Assembly: GCA_021234155.1 (NCBI GenBank)
Contig: JAJEKV010000049.1
Location: 4,373,487-4,437,486 of the forward strand
Direction: 5' to 3'
Length of the DNA: 64,000 nucleotides
DNA from: Isoetes taiwanensis
Taxonomy: Eukaryota > Streptophyta > Lycopodiopsida > Isoetales > Isoetaceae
The first letter of the stretch is position 1. Each line of letters opens with the position of its first letter. Below the pieces are notes generated by a model that was not told where the DNA came from, did no database searches, and saw nothing but the letters and a program-made list of their open reading frames with translations. A program made the translations under genes and the position numbers. Positions 11,340-22,141 of this stretch are shown here, piece by piece.

Positions 11340-12014
11340 CTTGATGAGTTGCTTCAAAGCTGGATTGATCCGCCATAGTTCTTCACCTTTTGGTGCTCTG
11401 TCTTGTTGGTTAAGAAAAAAGATAATTCTGGCGATGTGTATAGATTATCGCGCTTTGAATAAGATAACCATAAAGAATCGGTTTCCTATACCAAGGGCGG
11501 ATGATTTGTTTGATCAACTCCAAGGTGCCACAGTTTTTAGCCGTCTTGATCTTAAGTCAGGGTATTGGCAACTTAAGGTTGCGCCTGAAGATGTTCACAA
11601 AGGCTGCGTTTAGGACAACCTTTGGACATTATGAGTTTTAGTCATGCCATTTGGACTTACGTCGCCCGACTTCTTTTTTTGAGGCTAATGGGGCGAATAT
11701 TTGAAGATGTGCATGGGGTTTATGTTGTCGTGTTCTTTGATGACATATTAGTTTTTAGTAAGTCCGAGGAAGACCATTACTTGCATTTGCGGGAGGTTTT
11801 CCGTCGGTTAAGGGAGGAGTCTATTACTCTTAATCCTAAGAAAAGTATATTTTTCCAATCGGAAATTGAATATTTGGGTCATATTGTTTGCGCTGAGGGT
11901 CTTAAAGTTGATCCCAGTAAGGTACAAGCAATTGTGGATTGGCCTGTACCTACTTCAGTTGCTGCATTGCGTTCCTTTTTGGGCTTATGCAGTTATTATA
12001 GGAAGTTTTACTGA
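11340..12014 (+). pseudogene. Ty3 reverse transcriptase, broken
   Basis: Motifs in order: GLIRHSSSPFGAL, MCIDYRALNKITIKNRFPIPR, FSRLDLKSGYWQ, then (other frame) the catalytic FFDDILVFS in place of the common YIDDILVFS, then EYLGHIV and a [13 protein letters not shown] thumb segment with [12 protein letters not shown]. The polymerase copies the element RNA. Frames change around 11613 and 11640, where the VMPFGL block is only readable by switching frame, and the last frame stops at 12014. Confidence 0.9.
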
Positions 12015-12530
12015 GAATTTTGCTCGTTTAGCTTCAGATTTATATTTGTTGCTTCTGAAAAGGCGTTCCTTTCAATGGAATCATAATCATCAGTTTGCTT
12101 TCCAAGTTTTAAAGGATGCCATGGTTAATCCTCCTGTTCTGCGTTTGCCAAAGTTTGGTCTACCTTTCTTGTTATGTGTTGATGCAAGTGGTATGGCTTT
12201 GGGCGCGGTTTTGATCAGGATGGTCATCCTATTGCTTATGAAAGTCGGAAGTTTTCTGACACGGAAAGTAGATATAGTGTTTATGATAAGGAATTTCTAA
12301 ATTTGTCATTCATGCTTTGAAAGTGTGGCGACACTATCTTATAGGGTCAACAGTTCATATTTTGACTGACCACCAAAGCATTAGGCACATTGTTTCACAG
12401 AAAACATTATCGGAAAGGCAGTTGAAATGGGTTGCTTTTATGCAGCAATATGATTTCTCAGTGGATTATCGTCCTGGTAAAGAGAATGTTGTAGCTGATG
12501 CTTTAAGTAGACGTTATGCAGTTTGTTCTC
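12015..12530 (+). pseudogene. Ty3 RNase H, broken
   Basis: FQWNHNHQFAFQVLKDAM and CVDASGMALGAVL (first catalytic Asp region) in one frame, then VHILTDHQSIRHI (conserved TDH) and VDYRPGKENVVADALSRR in another. The frame between them is disrupted near 12225 and by a stop at 12300. Confidence 0.85.
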
Positions 12531-14048
12531 TTTCTATAGCACAATCCAACCATTTGGAGGAAATGAAGCCATTGTATGCCACTGACCCTGATTATAAGGA
12601 TATTTGGTTGTTAGCTCAAAATGGCAATGCATATGGATATAAGATCGTTAATGGGTTCTTGTATAAAGGTCCAAAGCTATGCATTGTTCGGAATTTTCGA
12701 TCACTTATTCTTAAAGAAGTCCATGATGCACCTCCACGGGTCATCTGGGTGGGGGCAACTTTGGCAAAGCTTGAACCATACTTTATTTGGCCTGGATTAC
12801 GGAGAGATGTTTTGGTTCATATTCGGCATTGTGTTACTTGTCAACGGATAAAGAAAGCGAACAAGAAACCTCATGGTGTTCCTTTATCCTTGCCTATTCA
12901 GGAGGCAAAGTGGGAACAGATCACTATGGATTTTATTGTTGGTCTTCCTCCCGGTTCGCAAGAACACCATCATTTGGACAATTGTTGATTGTTTAACTAA
13001 GCACGCTCATTTTATTCCTTGTTCGGATAAGTTGACGGCTTATAGTGCGGCTACGCTCTTTATCAAAGAGATATTTAGGCTACATGGTTTGCCAAAGATT
13101 ATTGTATCCGATCGTGATACAAAGTTTACTAGTAAATTCTGGAAGGCATTATTTATGCAATTGGGGACAGAGTTGAGGTTCTCCACTGCTTTTCACCCAG
13201 AAACTGATGGACAATCCGAGGTGGTCAATAAAGTTATTTGTTCCATCTTAAGGGGGTTTGTCAATGAACATCAAGGTCATTGGGAAGAGTATTTGCCTAT
13301 TGCTGAATTTGTGTATAATAATACCTATCAGTCTACCATAAAGATGACTCCTTTTCAGGCGGTCTATGGTCAGCCTGTGCGGGAGCCACTCTTTCGAGTG
13401 TGTGAAGATGTTCCAGCTGCTGATGATTTGGTTATTGAGCATAAGGATCTCATAGACTTGCTTCAAGCTCGTATACGAGATGCTCAAGCATCTTTTGCAA
13501 ATAAATCATCTAAGTTGCGGCAACCAATAGTTTTTAAGGAAGGAGATTGGGTATGGATGAGGATCCATAAAGGCCACTTTAAGAAAGATGCGCGCAAGAA
13601 GGATCTTAAGTTGGCACCATTTCAAGTTATTAAAGTGGTCAATGAGAATGCATATCAATTAAGATTGCCTCAAGGTTGGAAAATGCATGATGTAGTGAAT
13701 GTTTCATTCCTAAAGGCTTATCATGGTAAGGAGTTACCTCAACTTGGGAGGTTAACTGAGCCAGAATTGATTGATGATTCCGAAGTTCTAGAGCCGGAAA
13801 CAATTTTGGCGGATAAATCCACTAGTGGTTCAAGACAATATTTGGTTAAGTTCGCTCACAAACCTTTGGAGGACGCTTCATGGGTGCGTGGCAATGTTTT
13901 AGAAGCTTATCCGGATATTCTTAGAGAATATAAAGATCGGAAAGCAAAGGAAGCCGAGGGACAAGAGGAAGTCCAAGCACAGGCTTCTACTAGCCGGCCT
14001 AAGCGAGGGCCAAGGAAGGATTATGCTCGGATGGCTAAAGGTATTTAG
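12531..14048 (+). pseudogene. Ty3 integrase with C-terminal chromodomain, broken
   Basis: The N-terminal zinc-binding region is recognisable from VGATLAKLEPYFIWPGLR to HCVTCQRIK, but its His-x-His side is damaged (HDAPPRVIWVGA). The core carries the DDE triad: D in MDFIVGLPPG, D in IVSDRDTKF and E in TDGQSEVVN. The frame changes near 12960, just after the first Asp. A GPY/F-like middle domain precedes a chromodomain (YLVKFAHKP, ASWVRGNVLEAYPDI, about 13830-13930) which in this clade guides integration to marked chromatin. The tail is basic. The frame from 13000 to 14048 is open and is the best preserved part of the element. Confidence 0.9.
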
Positions 14049-14080
14049 ATACCCTTTTGCAGCAGAGGACTGCTGCAATG

Positions 14081-14095
14081 TCAAGAGGGGGGGAA
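14081..14095 (+). promoter_or_regulatory. polypurine tract
   Basis: AAGAGGGGGGGAA directly before the 3' LTR; primes plus-strand DNA synthesis. Confidence 0.9.
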
Positions 14096-14319
14096 TGCTA
14101 TATGCTAAGGACGTGGAGTCCAAAGATGGCTTTTAGGCCAAAGAGGGCCTTTAGTCCAAAAGGGGGCCTATGGTCCAAAGAGGGCTTTGGTCCAAAGATG
14201 GACCAAAGGGGCGTGCATGCTATATAGTAGCTCGGGGGAGAGCTCTGGGGCAGCTGTGTCATAGCTGAGGGCTCGTGGTTGGGTGGTGAGATAGCGTGCC
14301 ACGTCAAGTGTCTGTCTTA
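14096..14319 (+). repeat. 3' LTR of Ty3 element
   Basis: 224 bp, same length and, as far as I compared, the same sequence as 9408-9631. Confidence 0.95.
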
Positions 14320-14324
14320 TTGGG
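14320..14324 (+). repeat. TTGGG target-site duplication, right
   Basis: Matches 9403-9407. Confidence 0.95.
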
Positions 14325-14867
14325 CTATGGCGAGTGCAGATATGAAGAAAGTATAACAGATAAGGATGGGTGGCAAGCTCGCCAATGGCTTCAAGGTAGT
14401 AGGGTTTTAAGTCAAAGCCAAAACACAATTTATATCAATGTATTAATACAACCCTTTGTTAGAATTGGTGAGTTCAATGTGTATCTGAGACTACATGTTG
14501 CTAATTTACTATGCGTTCCCATCAACAACAGCATTCTTCGTCCAGAACGTATCAGCTTTACAGTAGAGCCTTGCTGGCCTGGCTCTGAATCTCTTGTTCC
14601 TGTTATTAATCTCAATGATACTAATTCAGAAGAATCCGAATATATCAGGCCACTGCTTTCGGAAGGTATAGCAGGAATTGATTGGGAAACAAATAATCTT
14701 TGTGATTATCCTAACCTGAACAATATTCTGGATATAGAGTGGGCGCTTGCCTATGACATGCTTGGATCCGATCCACTGGAGTTTAGATCGATTTTGAAAT
14801 ATGAAATGACAACTTCGGATTCCGACTCTGTGATATGTGATAGTCTGGGGTTTTCATTATGTGTCAA

Positions 14868-15470
14868 CTCGCCTACATCTCCTTTAAAGGCTTCCTTGTC
14901 TCAACAGGACTACAAAAACGTATTCCCTTTGCCCAAACGAGGTATTGCTACTAAGTAAGAAGCGGAGTTTCCCTGTTTCTTTGCAGACATAAGAAAATGT
15001 CTGGTTTTGTTCCACATTCTTTTGTGCCAATTGGTCCACAATATTCAATAAATACCCTTGTTTCTTTTTCTTTCTTTCAATTTTTTCCTCATATGGGAGA
15101 GATGCAATATTGCTTATTCATCTGATTCTGAAACTCATCTCAACATGTATAAAATTCTATCTCTTATTATTCATCAACATTATAAGAGGGTTCACACCAG
15201 GAGAAAGACGAACATAACGAGTTCTTTCTTGGACATTAAAAATAAATTTAAATCAAATCCATTTTTCTTGTTGGGCTGTCTTCTTGCTATGAATTTTTTG
15301 TTGGGAAACAGAGGATGATAATTGTGCCAAAAACACGACATTCTATCTAATGATGGCTATAGTCATAAAGGTAGGTCTACAATCAATCGTTAAACCAATA
15401 ATAATCCAGTTGATACAATTATTTTGCCATTGAACAATTCATTCTTCTGAATCTCCTCACCAAGAAAATG
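14868..15470 (+). repeat. segment duplicated at 57470-58110
   Basis: Shared phrases in order: GCCTACATCTCCTT, TTTGCCCAAAC, CAGACATAAGAAAATGT, TTGGTCCACAATATTCAATAA, GGGAGAGATGCAATATTGC, ATTATTCATCAACATTATAAGAGG. The start lies inside the last codons of the host frame. From about 15243 it also matches, inverted, the tracts ending at 29530 and 36640. Confidence 0.85.
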
Positions 15471-15489
15471 GCCCACTACTAAGAAAATG
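15243..15489 (-). repeat. inverted copy of the 29.3-29.5 kb tract, left part
   Basis: Together with 22142-22487 this is the reverse complement of 28944-29530 (and of 36054-36640). Transposon E1 splits it exactly at its AATG duplication, so the other two copies show the empty site. Confidence 0.85.
15486..15489 (+). repeat. AATG target-site duplication of E1, left
   Basis: AATG before the GGGT end; repeated at 22142-22145. The uninterrupted copies read AAGAAAATGGCTCG on the equivalent strand, containing a single AATG. Confidence 0.85.
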
Positions 15490-15516
15490 GGGTCATTTTT
15501 TATTGGTGGTGTACAA
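15490..15516 (+). repeat. E1 left terminal inverted repeat
   Basis: GGGT, a T-rich run, then ATTGGTGGTGTACAA; inverted partner at 22115-22141. Confidence 0.9.
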
Positions 15517-15799
15517 AAAAGCGAAATCTCAGCACATCGTAAGCACCTTATCTGAGCACTGCTTTTTTTCGCGAGACAGGCCGTACGGGTGTAATGAAGT
15601 CTGGCGACGGGCGTAATGAAGTCTGGCGACGGTCATGATGAAGGGGGCTTACGAGCTCCGGAATGCGCGCCAAATGATTTGGGGTCGGATTCCTCCCAAG
15701 CTTCGCAAATTTTTTGAAACTTCAAACTCTTTAGCTCTGCCGGAACAGTGCGCCCTTTGAAGCTCTTCAAGCTCTTTTTCGTTCCGTCTAATTCAAGCG

Positions 15800-17070
15800 A
15801 TGGAGCCAGCGTCAAAACAGGTAACAATGTTGAGGTTTTTCGCTCTGATTTATTACAGAGATTGAATTTAAAGCTTTTCCATTTTATTTGCAGTTGTTGC
15901 TAGGACAGAGCGTGAATTCGCTACTTGCCGTGGTCTGCCTTCGGTGGGAAAGAAGCCCAAGCAGTTGAAGCCGGAAGATGTTTCTGAAAATGAATGGTTA
16001 CAGGTTTGGAAGTGTCCCCTTGAATGTGGGAAAATGAAGATCAAGGACGTCCAACCAGGTTTCAGGGCTGAATTGATGATTTGATTAACAAGGTATACCG
16101 AGAAGCTTTTCGGTTAATCACGAAGTTCGAACTCAATTTGCAAGAACTTTCGCATGGCAGCACACCAACAAGGCTCTTGCAAACCCAAAGGAGTTTTTAG
16201 TGAACTTGGCTTCTTTTGCTGAAGACTCGCACAAGGATTCCGTGAAGAAAAGGTCAAGGAAAAACCCTGTCAATACTTTTGAGAAGAACATTCAGATTGT
16301 GATGGGCGGGCAAGAAAGCTCGAGGGGAAATGAAGGGTGAGGTTTGTGAACAGGGCTAATCAAAGTTGAAGAAGAGGTCTTGAGGATGGAAGGCGACTGG
16401 CTGCGCTCGAAGTTGTGTGCAAATGTTAGCGGTCCCTCGCTGCGGAGAAATACAAATTCGGATGTGACTTGAAACGAGATTTTGCGGATGATCTTTGAAT
16501 ATCGAGGAAGACAATGCACATTTGAAGACAGAGGAGGACTTGTTAAAGGGTCTTCTCCAGCAAACTCTATTGAGCATGGATAAGGGCAAGTACAACTCTT
16601 TGGTTGATGAGGTTTCAATACTAAAACGAGATATAGCAGCATTTGATGTAAGTATTGAAAAGTGGCATTCAAAAGCAACTCAAATTTCTGTGCTACAGAA
16701 TAATAAGAAATTTCAGGCCATCAACATCAACATGGGTATTTATAACTTTCCTCTATCTTCTACTTCTGAAGCTTGTGTCTTGTGTGGCCTTGATTTTAGT
16801 GATGAATACACCATGCATGTTAAATTTGAAGTGCAGCCATAAGTGGCACTTAGCTTGCTTTTTTGTCGTCTTTGGATAGCATGGTGTTTAGGGTGGGGTT
16901 GTGATGATGAACTGCCTTATGCGCACTTTTGGTTGAGCTTGGGCTTATGAGTGATCAGACAAGTGCTCATGAGGATGATGGTAGCCATGATGAGCAAGAC
17001 TCTGGGGAAGAAACAGAAACTGATGAACCCAAGAGTGGTAAGATCCAAAAAGAAAATTTGTAATTGATGA
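15800..17070 (+). pseudogene. E1 coiled-coil / RING-like protein gene, degraded
   Basis: Possible start ATG at 15800 (MEPASKQ) followed by donor CAG|GTAACA and acceptor TTTGCAG at 15893. Downstream, frames give PKQLKPEDVSENEWLQVW, a DLINKVYREAF segment and FARTFAWQHTNKALANPKEF, which align in order with ITTEDWLSVW, TLIKKLYQSE and IAYAFAWENCISAQRNPEKH in the E2 protein. 16495-16842 is an open frame with a coiled coil and then CVLCGLDF...CSHKWHLACF, a C-x2-C...C-x-H-x2-H-x2-C cluster identical in spacing to E2. The first exon as drawn does not join in phase, and several frame breaks lie between blocks. An acidic tail (SHDEQDSGEETETDEP) can be read near 16960-17030. I see no phosphatase-like domain in E1. 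Confidence 0.6.
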
Positions 17071-17079
17071 AGAAGGTAG

Positions 17080-18700
17080 CGACTCACGGACATGGCGGTG
17101 TGCCTAAGAGGACAATGAAGAAGCGATGACGAGGAGTGCAAGAAAGAAAATACTTGAGAGTAAGTTTGTGCTTATTGACTTTGTGCTTATTGAGTCTTTG
17201 GATTCTTGACTATGACAGATGCAGATGAAGCTAAGCGAGCCCAAAGTCTCCCAAACATCTAGTAAATAAAGGTGAGTGTTTTCATATTGTGATGCTATTC
17301 TTGTCTCATATTATGTTGATCTTGTTTGTTCTCGGTGTGAAAGACATCAACATGCAATTCTTAATGGATGGACTATGTCTTTGATGAAGGTGAAGAAGCT
17401 TTTGGCAGTCCACTCAAAGAGCAAATCCAAAGGTATTGTATGTTTGACCTTCATTACTTAGATAGTTAGGTTCTTGACTTTAAATCTTTCTTTTTAAAGT
17501 TGTTTTGAAGAATGAGACCTTAAGGAGTTGGGGGAGCCAACAATTATGCCAAGAAACGATGAAGGATTTGCACGGTGCTGATGTTCATGTTCTTGATGTT
17601 CATGATGGAGCTGATGTTCATGATCTTTGGTCTTTGAAATGTTGAACATTGGTAAGTGAGAGAATGTGTGGTTGTTGATTCCAATATCGTCCTATTATTG
17701 TTTGATTATGTTTTCTGATGTGTTTCCTTTTTTATATGAGTTAAAAGCAACGACATTGTCCAAAAAAGGAAGATGTTATTTCTTCTCGGACAACGAGGAG
17801 GAAAATGGGTGACTCTTTGCAGAGTCATATATGCCGCAAAAGGTTAAAAAAAAAAAAAAAATTAAGTTGTATCTTACGATTTGTGGGAACTTCTAATCTT
17901 CTAATATGCTATCATACCTATGAAGTGATTTAAGTTATTGAAGATGGGATGCAATTTTGTCTGCTAAGCATCCTCCAATTTTGTACTTGGTTCAATTTTG
18001 TATACGGGTAACTGAAATCAATATATTTATATATCCACCTTGTTGATGTTATGTGAGATGATTAGGCTGAAAATTAAATTTAAGACCATTGGATCGATTC
18101 TGATACCATTGAATTTGATTAACCAATGATATTAACCAATGATATTAACTCATTTGCATTAACCATTTGCATTAACCAATGGTTTTATTAAGCAATGGTT
18201 TGAACCCATTTGCATTAACCAATGGTTTGAACCCATTTGCATTAACCAATGGTTTTATTTTGTTCTTGGCATTTACAAGTTTAAATTGTCAATGAAATTG
18301 TTGGAATGAAATTGTCAATTGTATGGTTTTATTGTTAATTGAGTTGGTCACTTGTCTAATCTTTTGGTAATTTTAGACTTGGATGACTTGGCTGCCATAT
18401 TGCCTGATGACCCATTTGTTGACTTGGCTCTTGATTTGCACGCCACCTTGTCTGGCGACGACTTGCGTTAACTTGTCTGCCGACTTGGGCGATTGGCGAT
18501 GGTACGCCACCTTGCTGCCTGACTTGGCTACTGATTTGCACGCCACTTTGTCTGGCTGTTTTGTCGCGTTGACTTACCTGTGACTTGGTCGTTGACTTAA
18601 TTTTGCCGATTTGCATGCCACCTTTCCTGTGACTTGTCGTTGACTTTCTTGCTGACTTGTCACGTTGACTTACTTTGTTGTTTTGGCTGGCTGGATTCTT
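17080..18700. other. E1 centre, non-coding with degenerate repeats
   Basis: No gene recognised. 18104-18260 is a degenerate minisatellite built from AACCAATGGTTT and ACCCATTTGCATT. 18370-18660 repeats GACTTG and TTGCACGCCAC phrases, giving a misleading open frame. A run of about 15 A lies at 17845. Confidence 0.5.
18104..18260 (+). repeat. degenerate minisatellite
   Basis: Units such as ACCAATGGTTTGAACCC and ATTTGCATTAACC repeat four to five times with variation. Confidence 0.75.
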
Positions 18701-18918
18701 TGCTGCTAGCAACATCACATTGTGCTAATATATGTGAGCAAGTCTGCAAACTTTCAAGTATGTTTTCATGGACACAACCAGGTGGCTATAAACACTGCAG
18801 TCTGGCTCATATTCAAGCAGCTCATATTTGTTGTCTCCTACCAGTTTATAAAACTTGCCTGTCACAACGACTTCCCTCCTCCCAAATTTTTGGCCCCATG
18901 GGTCTTTGTAGGCCTTCT

Positions 18919-21093
18919 CTACAACATGCTTAGGTATAGTGCACAGTCAAACTGCTCAACTCTGCTTACTTCATCAATCTTTATCTCCCAAAAGTACCTA
19001 AAAACAATTAATAGTTTGTTACAGTTAGTAATGTTTACCACAGCAGCACTGGTACAACACTGGTACAACAGTCTTCATTAACATATGCAGTACCTATGCT
19101 TGTCAGATTCTTTGAAGTGCTCCGTGCAGAATTGAACAACGTCTCGGGCATTTCTTAAAGGTTTGGAATTTCTTTTCAACATTTCATGGGTGAGTGCTCT
19201 CTTCAAAACAGCCCCTGCCCCATCATGCTCCCCTGCAAGGTAAGAAACAACTATCTTTAATGTTTTGCAGATTCCAGCCTTAATGAGACATTGGAATTTA
19301 CCTTTTCCATGATATGATGCAAAGTAGTTCCAGTGAATTGGAATGCCTGATACCTTATAAAATCTACCAAGAAAATAGAAATTTCTTGCACCCTTGAACT
19401 GAGATGAGCAGCCATCTAACCACATTATATGGTTGTTGTATTTGACTTCCTTGTTGGCCAAATAATTAGCATGCTTGTTAAGACAGTGCTGGACAAACAA
19501 GGTGTCATGCTCCCTGTCATCCGAAATGTAAAAGTGTGTCTCCTTGATGATATTCCTATCATCTTTGCATAATGAATTATCCTCTACCTCTTTTGCAGTT
19601 GCATGCCTATAAGTGATGTGCACAAGTATTGTGCATTGGTCATTTCTCCAATGTAAGCTTTGGATTTCTTGTTGTATCTTGAAGGTATAGTTTTCAGCGA
19701 AATCAATGACAGATACCATTATGTTTTCTGGGAAAGTGCCTAAACAATCTCTGAATTGTTTTGCCTGCCATCTAGCCTCATAATTATAGGGAATGAATTC
19801 AGTTAAAATATTTTTAGCATATGACATCACATCTGCTGTTGAATTCGTCTTGTATACCAGCTTCACAATAGGCTTTGGAACCACCTTTGTCCCACCTTTT
19901 CATCAGGTTCTTTTGCTGATTCATAAACCTAAAAGCAAAGCAATGATTAGTTTAATAAATCACAAAATCAGAAAGGAAATGTACATCACCCACCCTATCA
20001 AAAGTTTTCCAATCTACTAAATGCCTTGAAGCCTTGCTTAATTCTTTTGGACACATAGGTAACTTAGATGGGCCACAAGCAGTGCATTTCAGCAACATGC
20101 AATTATGAGTATACCACTCATCTGCAATGTCCTTGGAACATACAATTGACCTCCACAAATCACTTGAAGATTTGTAGGTCTTAGTATTAGCTTCACACTT
20201 TGCTCCAGCACCACAAACAGAACAAGTACAACTACAATCAGCACCATGAATCTTTGTATCCAACCTAATCTTGTTTAGTGCTTGTCTAACATAATCTAGT
20301 CTCATATGATACACACAACAACAGGTCTCCCTGTCCTTTACTTTTCGAACAAATGGAGGTTTCAGTGCACGAAAAGCTGAGAATGAAACTTCGAATTTTG
20401 GATATTCTTTTCGAAAACTAGCATAAAAAGAACACTGCATTAAAAGTAACATGCACATTAGTATTGTAAACAAATGAATTATAAACTTAAAAGAAAAAAA
20501 CCAACCTCAGTTTCTTCCAAGAAGTGTAGAGCATGCATTATCTTCTTTCCTTTGCGAAGCCTAATCTTAATAACATGTTTCTTGCATGGTGACACTCGGG
20601 TCTGATGAGTCCAAAAATCAATTACTAATTTCTGCTGTTTTCTGCTTAGTTTATCAGATCTGGTTTTCTTTTTGAACATTGACCATGGGCCATCACCAAT
20701 TTCTGTTGTTTTTCTCCTCTGAACTGTTGTTGTCACATATCTTCTATTCAAGTTTAGGCACTTGGAAGTTCCCAAACAATTAGTGCCAGGGACAACAGCA
20801 TATACCATGGCTGAGGTCCTTGCTGTAAGTACATCAGTAGATCTGGCATGCTTATGGTTTGCAAGAGAATTCTTGAGGTTGTTAACTATCTTTCTCATTG
20901 TGTCTACTTCTTTCAATTTTAACATTTCAAATTCTGGCAGCAACTTAGCAGCACCTTGAAGAACTTCTTTCCTCTCATTCTTTGAAACTTTATGACATAC
21001 CTCATTAGCATGGTCTGCAATCAACCTCGACAATTGTTGTTTTCTTCTCTTACTGAAAACATTCTCTTCAAATTCTTTGTCCTCTTCCTTCAA
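18919..21093 (-). pseudogene. E1 transposase, DDE-like, intron-containing, nearly intact
   Basis: Exon 1 (about 21093-20506) ends LHFLEETE at donor GAG|GTTGG. Exon 2 (20434-19994) has RETC...YHMRLDYVRQALNKI and a Cys-rich block CSCTCSVCGAG...CEA, then a second pair CTACG. Exon 3 (about 19910-19095) carries VSVIDFAENYT (candidate first Asp), HFYISDD, MWLDGCSSQFKGARNF (candidate second Asp) and GEHDGAGAVLKR (candidate acidic third residue). A last exon starts at 18997 after acceptor TAG (YFWEIKIDEVSR) and stops at 18919. The motif series resembles uncharacterised animal proteins with DGAASQFKN...SHGKG, which I take to be transposases. One frameshift seems present near 19895; a stop precedes the first clear codons, so the 5' end is uncertain. 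Gene would move E1 and relatives; confidence in a DDE enzyme is good, superfamily is open. Confidence 0.7.
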
Positions 21094-21182
21094 TTCGGCT
21101 TCCCTTGCTCTCTTTCTTGCTCTCTGCTGCCTTCTCTTTTACTTGACCGATTTTCTGTATAGTAACAAACTATCTTCTATCG

Positions 21183-21428
21183 TGTGTTTCATATTACGCA
21201 AATAGTAAACAATCGAGAATGAAACACTACATATGAAATAAATTAAGCACTACATAAAACAGTTGCTTAAAAAAGCGCACATGAAAGAATGTACCTGCTT
21301 CTATCTGTGTTTCATATTCTGCAAATAGTAAATAATACTCAGAATAAAGCACTACATATGAAATAAATTAAGCACTACATAAAACAGACTGCTTAAAAAA
21401 ACTGCACATGAAAGAATGTACTGCTTCT
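21183..21428 (+). repeat. ~122-bp tandem duplication
   Basis: TGTTTCATATT...GAAAGAATGTAC occurs at 21183-21302 and again at 21306-21428, upstream of the E1 transposase gene. Confidence 0.9.
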
Positions 21429-21600
21429 TTGAGTCCCGCATGTCTTTGATTTTGGATGTCATGTACATAATCAACACAAGTATCATCATATGTAGGAACG
21501 TTTGTATCCTCCACTTCTTCTGCAAATTAGGAAACAGAAATTCAAGAACCAAAATAAAAATCCCATGGCATGCTGAAGAGTTGATTACCAGGAGGGCATT

Positions 21601-21675
21601 CATAGACAAAAGATTGTTGTATAGGCTGAGTATATGGAGTCGACCCATAGACAAAAGATTGTTGTATAGGCTGAG
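21601..21675 (+). repeat. 45-bp tandem duplication
   Basis: CATAGACAAAAGATTGTTG begins at 21601 and 21646; the second unit is partial. Confidence 0.9.
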
Positions 21676-22114
21676 CAATCTTGGAAGCAGGGACGACCAC
21701 ATAGCTCCTTGAATTGGTGGGACCGCTCTTGAAGATTATGCAAACTGGAGAATAGATTGTTTGGATCAAACAGTACTCCATTCCTTGCAATGGCCAAACA
21801 AAAGAGATCTGGCCCATTCGCCTGCATTGGAAGAATTCTGGAAAAGAAAACAGCAGCTGCATTTTCCCAAACAAAAACATTCTTTGGGAAATTTGCCCAC
21901 CAATTCCAAATTCCAAACACCATCCAAGCTGCTACATACCAGGGATCGCTGACATGGACAACAAATCGGCCGATCTTCCTGAATTGGTTACGGATCGAGC
22001 GTTCCGGAGGTTGGGAAATTTTGGCGGGCACAGGAAAAAGCGATGTGGACGGAAAAACGTCACGATGAAGGACGGTCAGCACCCGTTAATCACCCTATGT
22101 CGCGACATGCTGAA

Positions 22115-22141
22115 TTGTACACCACCAATAAAAAAACACCC
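22115..22141 (-). repeat. E1 right terminal inverted repeat
   Basis: TTGTACACCACCAAT then A-rich and CACCC; reverse complement of the left end apart from two bases. Confidence 0.9.

Larger units (their letters stand above)
9408..14319 (+). mobile_element. Ty3/Gypsy chromovirus-like LTR retrotransposon
   Basis: A complete 4912-bp element: 224-bp LTRs (9408-9631, 14096-14319), primer site one base after the 5' LTR, gag, protease, reverse transcriptase, RNase H, integrase and chromodomain in Ty3 order, then a G-rich polypurine tract and the 3' LTR. Flanks carry a TTGGG duplication. The LTRs appear identical wherever I compared them, implying recent insertion, yet the internal region needs many frame changes. 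It sits inside a coding exon of the host reading frame at 9043-14958. The LTR begins TG but ends TTA rather than CA. Confidence 0.95.
9043..14958 (+). pseudogene. unrecognised host gene split by a Ty3 element
   Basis: A reading frame with intron signals: an exon around 9043-9149 ends with donor AAAAG|GTGTTT, the acceptor is TTCTGTGCAG at 9245, and the next exon runs 9246-9407 (SSKLEDFIRQLQQVLTEEE...). The Ty3 element starts at 9408. After its right TTGGG duplication the frame resumes at 14325 (YGECRYEES...) and stays open to the stop at 14958. Phase matches exactly across the insertion: the two bases at 9406-9407 and the base at 14325 make one Gly codon. Phase also matches across the intron at 9150-9245. 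The protein (about 275 residues for the last exon) is Leu/Glu-rich at first and acidic later; I do not recognise the family. The last ~30 codons lie in a segment duplicated at 57470, so the original 3' end may be lost. Alternative: an older captured fragment rather than a working gene. Confidence 0.6.
15490..22141 (+). mobile_element. DNA transposon E1 (two convergent genes, GGGT ends, 4-bp TSD)
   Basis: 6652 bp. The left end (GGGTCATTTTTTATTGGTGG...) and the reverse complement of the right end (GGGTGTTTTTTTATTGGTGG...) match at about 25 of 27 positions and both run on to TGTACAA. AGCAC-type subterminal motifs follow each end. Contents: a degraded plus-strand coiled-coil/RING-like gene on the left and a minus-strand DDE-like transposase on the right, pointing at each other. 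AATG flanks both sides, and two empty copies of the target exist in this window. It is related to E2 by termini, gene order and both proteins. GGG ends with a 4-bp duplication recall Sola-group transposons; that is an inference. Confidence 0.85.

Noticed and set aside
14296-14324. ATG at 14296 as start of the host protein (MPRQVSVLLG)
   Set aside because: These codons lie in the 3' LTR and target duplication; the host frame before the insertion comes from 9246-9407.
18356-18718. 120-codon minus-strand Gln/Arg/Ser-rich frame in E1
   Set aside because: Produced by degenerate GACTTG repeats; no counterpart in E2.
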